Shown here: positions 56,264 to 58,864 of the stretch, one piece after another
How positions within the stretch are numbered: position 1 is the first letter of the stretch
How the letters are laid out: every line of letters starts with the position of its first letter
Origin: Streptomyces mashuensis
GTDB lineage: Bacteria; Actinomycetota; Actinomycetes; Streptomycetales; Streptomycetaceae
Length of the DNA: 58,864 nucleotides
Direction: 5' to 3'
Assembly: GCF_014654785.1 (NCBI RefSeq)
Contig: NZ_BNBD01000024.1
Span: 1 to 58,864 of the forward strand
Notes under the pieces: generated by a model
The model's input: the letters and a program-made list of their open reading frames with translations, nothing else
The model's database searches: none
What the model was told of the DNA's origin: nothing
Made by a program: the position numbers and the translations under genes

Positions 56264-57408
56264 ATCGACATCATCCCATTACCCGATCGTGACCTGTTAC
56301 ACAGCTCTGCCAGACCGGCCCCCGTCACGGGCGAAACAACCCCGTTTTCCGTGACAATCGCGGTCAGCAACTCGGGCGGTGTGACATCGAACGCTGGATT
56401 GTATGCCTGCGTACCCAGGGGCGCCACAGGCGTCCCGGCAGCCGCACCCGGCAACTCCGTCACCTCGTGCCCCGGCCGCTGTTCCACCTCGATCGACGCG
56501 CCGTCCGGCGTCGACAGGTCCACCGTCGTCGTGGGCGCGACGACGACGAACGGCACGTGGTGGTAGCGGGCCAGAACGGCCAGCGGATAGCTGCCCACCT
56601 TGTTCGCCACCGAGCCGTCCGCCGCTATCCGGTCCGCGCCGACCAGCACCGCGTCCACCTCGCCGGCGGAGAACAACGACCCGGCGGCACTGTCCGACAG
56701 CAGCGTGTACGGCATGCCCGCCCGCGCCGCCTCGTACGCGGTCAGCCGGGCGCCCTGAAGCAGCGGACGTGTCTCGTCCACCCACAGACGCCGCAGCTCA
56801 CGGGCCCGGTGGGCCGCGGCTATGACGCCGAGGGCCGTGCCCTCGCCGCCGGAGACCAGCGCCCCCGTGTTGCAGTGGGTCAGCAGCCGGAAGCCACCGC
56901 CGGGCAGCAATTCCTGCAGCAGCCGCAGGCCGTGCCCCGCCATCTGGGCGCTGGCCTCGGCGTCCTCGGCGTGCAGCCGCCGCGCCGCCTCCAGGGCGGC
57001 CTGCGCGGCCCCCTGGGGCCCGGCACCGTCCCGCAGTGCCGCCCGGTGGGCGTCCCGCGCGCGGGCCACCCCGTAGGCCAGGTTCACCGCGGTCGGCCGG
57101 GCACCGCTGAGCTGCACCGCGGCCTCCTCGACGTCGAAGCCGCGGGCGGCGGCGAGCGCGACGCCGTACGCACCGGCGATGCCCAGCAGCGGGGCGCCGC
57201 GCACGGCGAGCGACTGCACGGCGTCGACCAGCGCGGGCACGTCGGTGCACACCAGCTCGACCTCCTCGGAGGGGAGGCACCGCTGGTCGAGCAGGGCGAT
57301 CACGGGTCCCTCGGGCGGGTCGTCCCACCGCAGTGCGGGGACACCGCCCACGAGCGATCGCGATCCGGTTCCGGGCAGGGATTCGGGTGCCGCGTGGTGA
57401 TCAGCCAT
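56260..57408 (-). CDS. mtnA: S-methyl-5-thioribose-1-phosphate isomerase
   Basis: 382 residues from ATG 57406-57408 (MADHHAAPES). Active-site cysteine C179 in LLTHCNTGAL and aspartate D259 in LVGADRIAADG; also SLAVRGAPLLGIAGAYG and GSVANKVGSYPLAVLARYH. It converts methylthioribose-1-phosphate to methylthioribulose-1-phosphate in the methionine salvage pathway. The stop overlaps the mtrA start, so a metabolic gene is translationally coupled to a global regulator. Confidence 0.95.
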   Translation of the reverse strand: MADHHAAPESLPGTGSRSLVGGVPALRWDDPPEGPVIALLDQRCLPSEEVELVCTDVPALVDAVQSLAVRGAPLLGIAGAYGVALAAARGFDVEEAAVQLSGARPTAVNLAYGVARARDAHRAALRDGAGPQGAAQAALEAARRLHAEDAEASAQMAGHGLRLLQELLPGGGFRLLTHCNTGALVSGGEGTALGVIAAAHRARELRRLWVDETRPLLQGARLTAYEAARAGMPYTLLSDSAAGSLFSAGEVDAVLVGADRIAADGSVANKVGSYPLAVLARYHHVPFVVVAPTTTVDLSTPDGASIEVEQRPGHEVTELPGAAAGTPVAPLGTQAYNPAFDVTPPELLTAIVTENGVVSPVTGAGLAELCNRSRSGNGMMSI

Positions 57409-57571
57409 TGGTCCAGTCTGCCCCGCGTACACGGTCTGGAGAAGGGCTCCCCTCCATGGTCCCCCTTACGGGATGACGTGCGAGCCGGGCCGTGGGCCGT
57501 CCCGAGGGCCCGCCCCGGCGGGGACCCGCCGTGACACGATGACGCCGGAGAACCGAAGGAGCGAAAGAGAC

Positions 57572-58681
57572 ATGAACGACTCTCCGGGCCGGGCACGCGC
57601 CAACAGCGGAGGCGACCAGGCCGGCGGCTGGGGACCGGGCGGACCCGGCAACACGGGCCGACCAGGGGGAACGGACGGATCGGGCGGCTACGGGCCGGGC
57701 GGCGGCTGGGGCCGGCACCCGTGGCCCCCGGCGGCACCGCCGGCGCCCCGGCCGGGCGTGATCCCGCTGCGGCCCCTGACCGTCGGCGAGATCGTCCAGG
57801 GCGCCCTGGGCACGATGCAGCGGTACTGGCGCACGGTGTTCGGCGTGACGCTGGCCGTCTCCCTGTGTACCCAGGCCGTGGGCACCGTGGTGCAGGGCGT
57901 CTGGATGCGCAACCTCAAGGGCCTGGAACGGTTCGGCGGCAACGGCGACGAGGTGCCGAGCGGCCGCGAACTGCTGGACGCCCTCAAGAACACGGCGGCC
58001 GGCATCAGCGTGGGCATGCTCGTCAGCATCGTCGGCTCGATCATCGCCACGGGCGTCATCACGACGGTCGTCAGCCACGCGGTCCTGGGCCGTCCCTCGT
58101 CGCTGCGGGACGCCTGGACGAGCGCCCGGCCGCGCCTGCTCAGCCTGGCGGGGCTGTTCTGCGTGCTGCCGCTGCTCGGCATGGCACCGGTGGCCGCCGC
58201 CTCGGCGCTGGGCCTGGCGGTGTCGGCTGCGAACGTCGCCATCGGTGCCGCACTGCTCGTCGCCGGAATGCCGGTCGCGCTGGCGGTGGCCGCCTGGATC
58301 TGGATTCGCTACAGCCTTGCGGCACCGGCGCTGATGCTCGAACGACAAGGTGTCGTGGCGTCAATGCGCCGTTCCGCAAAGCTGGTCAAGGGGTCGTGGT
58401 GGCGTATCTTCGGCATACAGCTGCTGGCGGCGCTACTGGTATTCGTGGTGGCGGCCGTTATTCAGGTTCCCGCGAACATGATTGAAATGATCTTGAATGG
58501 GGGGCGGGATCTCGAGGCTCCCCTGACGTGGTCTTCTCTGATCATCGACGGCATTGGCGCGACCATCGGTTCGACCATTGCTCTTCCGCTCACGGCGGGC
58601 GTGACGGCGCTTCTCTACATCGACCAGCGCATTCGTCGCGAATCCCTGGACCTGGAGCTTGCGCGGGCGGCTTCCGAGTGA
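57572..58681 (+). CDS. membrane protein with glycerophosphodiester-phosphodiesterase-type membrane domain
   Basis: 369 residues from ATG 57572 with GAAGGAG ahead. The first ~90 residues are Gly/Pro-rich and disordered; then VIPLRPLTVGEIVQGALGTMQRYWRTVFGV leads into about six spans (for example AGISVGMLVSIVGSIIATGVITTVVSHAVLG). After RPSSLRDAWTSARPRLLSLAGL come SSLIIDGIGATIGSTIALPLTAGVTALLYIDQRIRRESLDLEL, the usual end of this actinobacterial family (PF10110-like). The catalytic phosphodiesterase domain is absent, so enzymatic function is not supported. Convergent with the rRNA operon. Role unknown. Confidence 0.82.
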   Translation: MNDSPGRARANSGGDQAGGWGPGGPGNTGRPGGTDGSGGYGPGGGWGRHPWPPAAPPAPRPGVIPLRPLTVGEIVQGALGTMQRYWRTVFGVTLAVSLCTQAVGTVVQGVWMRNLKGLERFGGNGDEVPSGRELLDALKNTAAGISVGMLVSIVGSIIATGVITTVVSHAVLGRPSSLRDAWTSARPRLLSLAGLFCVLPLLGMAPVAAASALGLAVSAANVAIGAALLVAGMPVALAVAAWIWIRYSLAAPALMLERQGVVASMRRSAKLVKGSWWRIFGIQLLAALLVFVVAAVIQVPANMIEMILNGGRDLEAPLTWSSLIIDGIGATIGSTIALPLTAGVTALLYIDQRIRRESLDLELARAASE

Positions 58682-58692
58682 CATACCGGGCA

Positions 58693-58743
58693 GGGCCGGC
58701 CGGCCTGACGTGAGCGGTGACGCGACGTCCGGCCGGCCGGCCC
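58693..58743 (+). terminator. terminator of the membrane protein gene
   Basis: GGGCCGGCCGG (58693-58703) pairs with CCGGCCGGCCC (58733-58743), with an inner GACGT/ACGTC stem. Confidence 0.65.
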
Positions 58744-58775
58744 CGCGGGGGTATGTCGTCCGTCCGGGAAACGCA

Positions 58776-58816
58776 AGAAAGCCCTGGCGGGAACATGGTT
58801 CCCGCCAGGGCTTTCT
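58776..58816 (-). terminator. rRNA operon terminator
   Basis: A perfect 19-bp stem, AGAAAGCCCTGGCGGGAAC with GTTCCCGCCAGGGCTTTCT, loop ATG, a few bases after the 5S end. It is a classic strong rrn terminator and also faces the plus-strand gene. Confidence 0.9.
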
Positions 58817-58824
58817 GAATAATT

Positions 58825-58864
58825 GTTCGGCGGCGTCCTACTCTCCCACAGGGTCCCCCCTGCA
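58825..58864 (-). rRNA. rrf: 5S ribosomal RNA, 3' end (partial)
   Basis: On the minus strand the last 40 bases read TGCAGGGGGGACCCTGTGGG then AGAGTAGGACGCCGCCGAAC, the conserved 3' part of actinomycete 5S rRNA. The rest of the rRNA operon lies beyond the right edge. The exact 3' end may differ by one or two bases. Confidence 0.93.

Overview
This 58.9-kb window is chromosomal DNA of a Streptomyces or very close relative. The evidence is very high GC, many GTG starts and one TTG, no in-frame TTA codon that I noticed, and a gene order that I recognise from the Streptomyces core: helD, ssrA-smpB, ftsEX, prfB, pkaA/pkaB, NAD-glutamate dehydrogenase, secA, hpf, comF-lpqB-mtrBA-mtnA. From memory this corresponds roughly to SCO2951-SCO3014 of S. 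coelicolor. I see no insertion sequence, prophage or CRISPR array. The right edge runs into the 3' end of a ribosomal RNA operon.

Layout. 1-4.5 kb: the N-terminus of an NAD-malic enzyme, the HelD RNA-polymerase recycling factor, and a secreted membrane-anchored protein. 4.5-8.5 kb: a minus-strand unit ftsE-ftsX-S41 protease-smpB followed by the tmRNA gene, joining division signalling, a lipoprotein-like protease and ribosome rescue. 8.8-10.2 kb: a small zinc-ribbon membrane protein faces a collagen-like (Gly-Thr-Thr)n surface protein with LAQTG sorting signals. 10.4-14.9 kb: prfB and two Ser/Thr kinases. 15.4-18.7 kb: a divergent FHA-FtsK-type ATPase, a plausible partner of the kinases. 18.9-22.6 kb: a sugar ABC importer (binding protein plus two permeases, no ATPase), one permease carrying an extracellular beta-sandwich insertion.

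22.6-36.8 kb is the most accessory-looking part, a cell-surface glycan locus. It has four multi-spanning glycosyltransferase-like membrane proteins, a polyprenol-phosphate-mannose synthase, an NDP-sugar pyrophosphorylase, a GtrA flippase-like protein, a GT4 enzyme, and two paralogous GT2 proteins. One GT2 protein is fused to a CDP-glycerol glycerophosphotransferase (teichoic-acid polymerase type) and the other is not. Together these suggest synthesis and polyprenol-phosphate-dependent decoration of a teichoic-acid-like wall polymer.

36.8-58.7 kb is housekeeping: the 180-kDa class NAD-GDH, a HAD phosphatase, a small unknown protein, an Rv3235-like protein beside secA, a YcaQ-like DNA glycosylase, a LuxR-type response regulator, long HPF, and the translationally coupled operon mtnA-mtrA-mtrB-lpqB-comF. 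A divergent membrane protein follows, then the 5S rRNA 3' end with its terminator.

Most candidate novelties are in the glycan locus, the collagen-like sortase substrate, the permease insertion, the unusually short tmRNA tag, and several short tandem repeats or G-rich tracts at gene ends. All functional statements are from reading the sequence and family knowledge; no database search was run.
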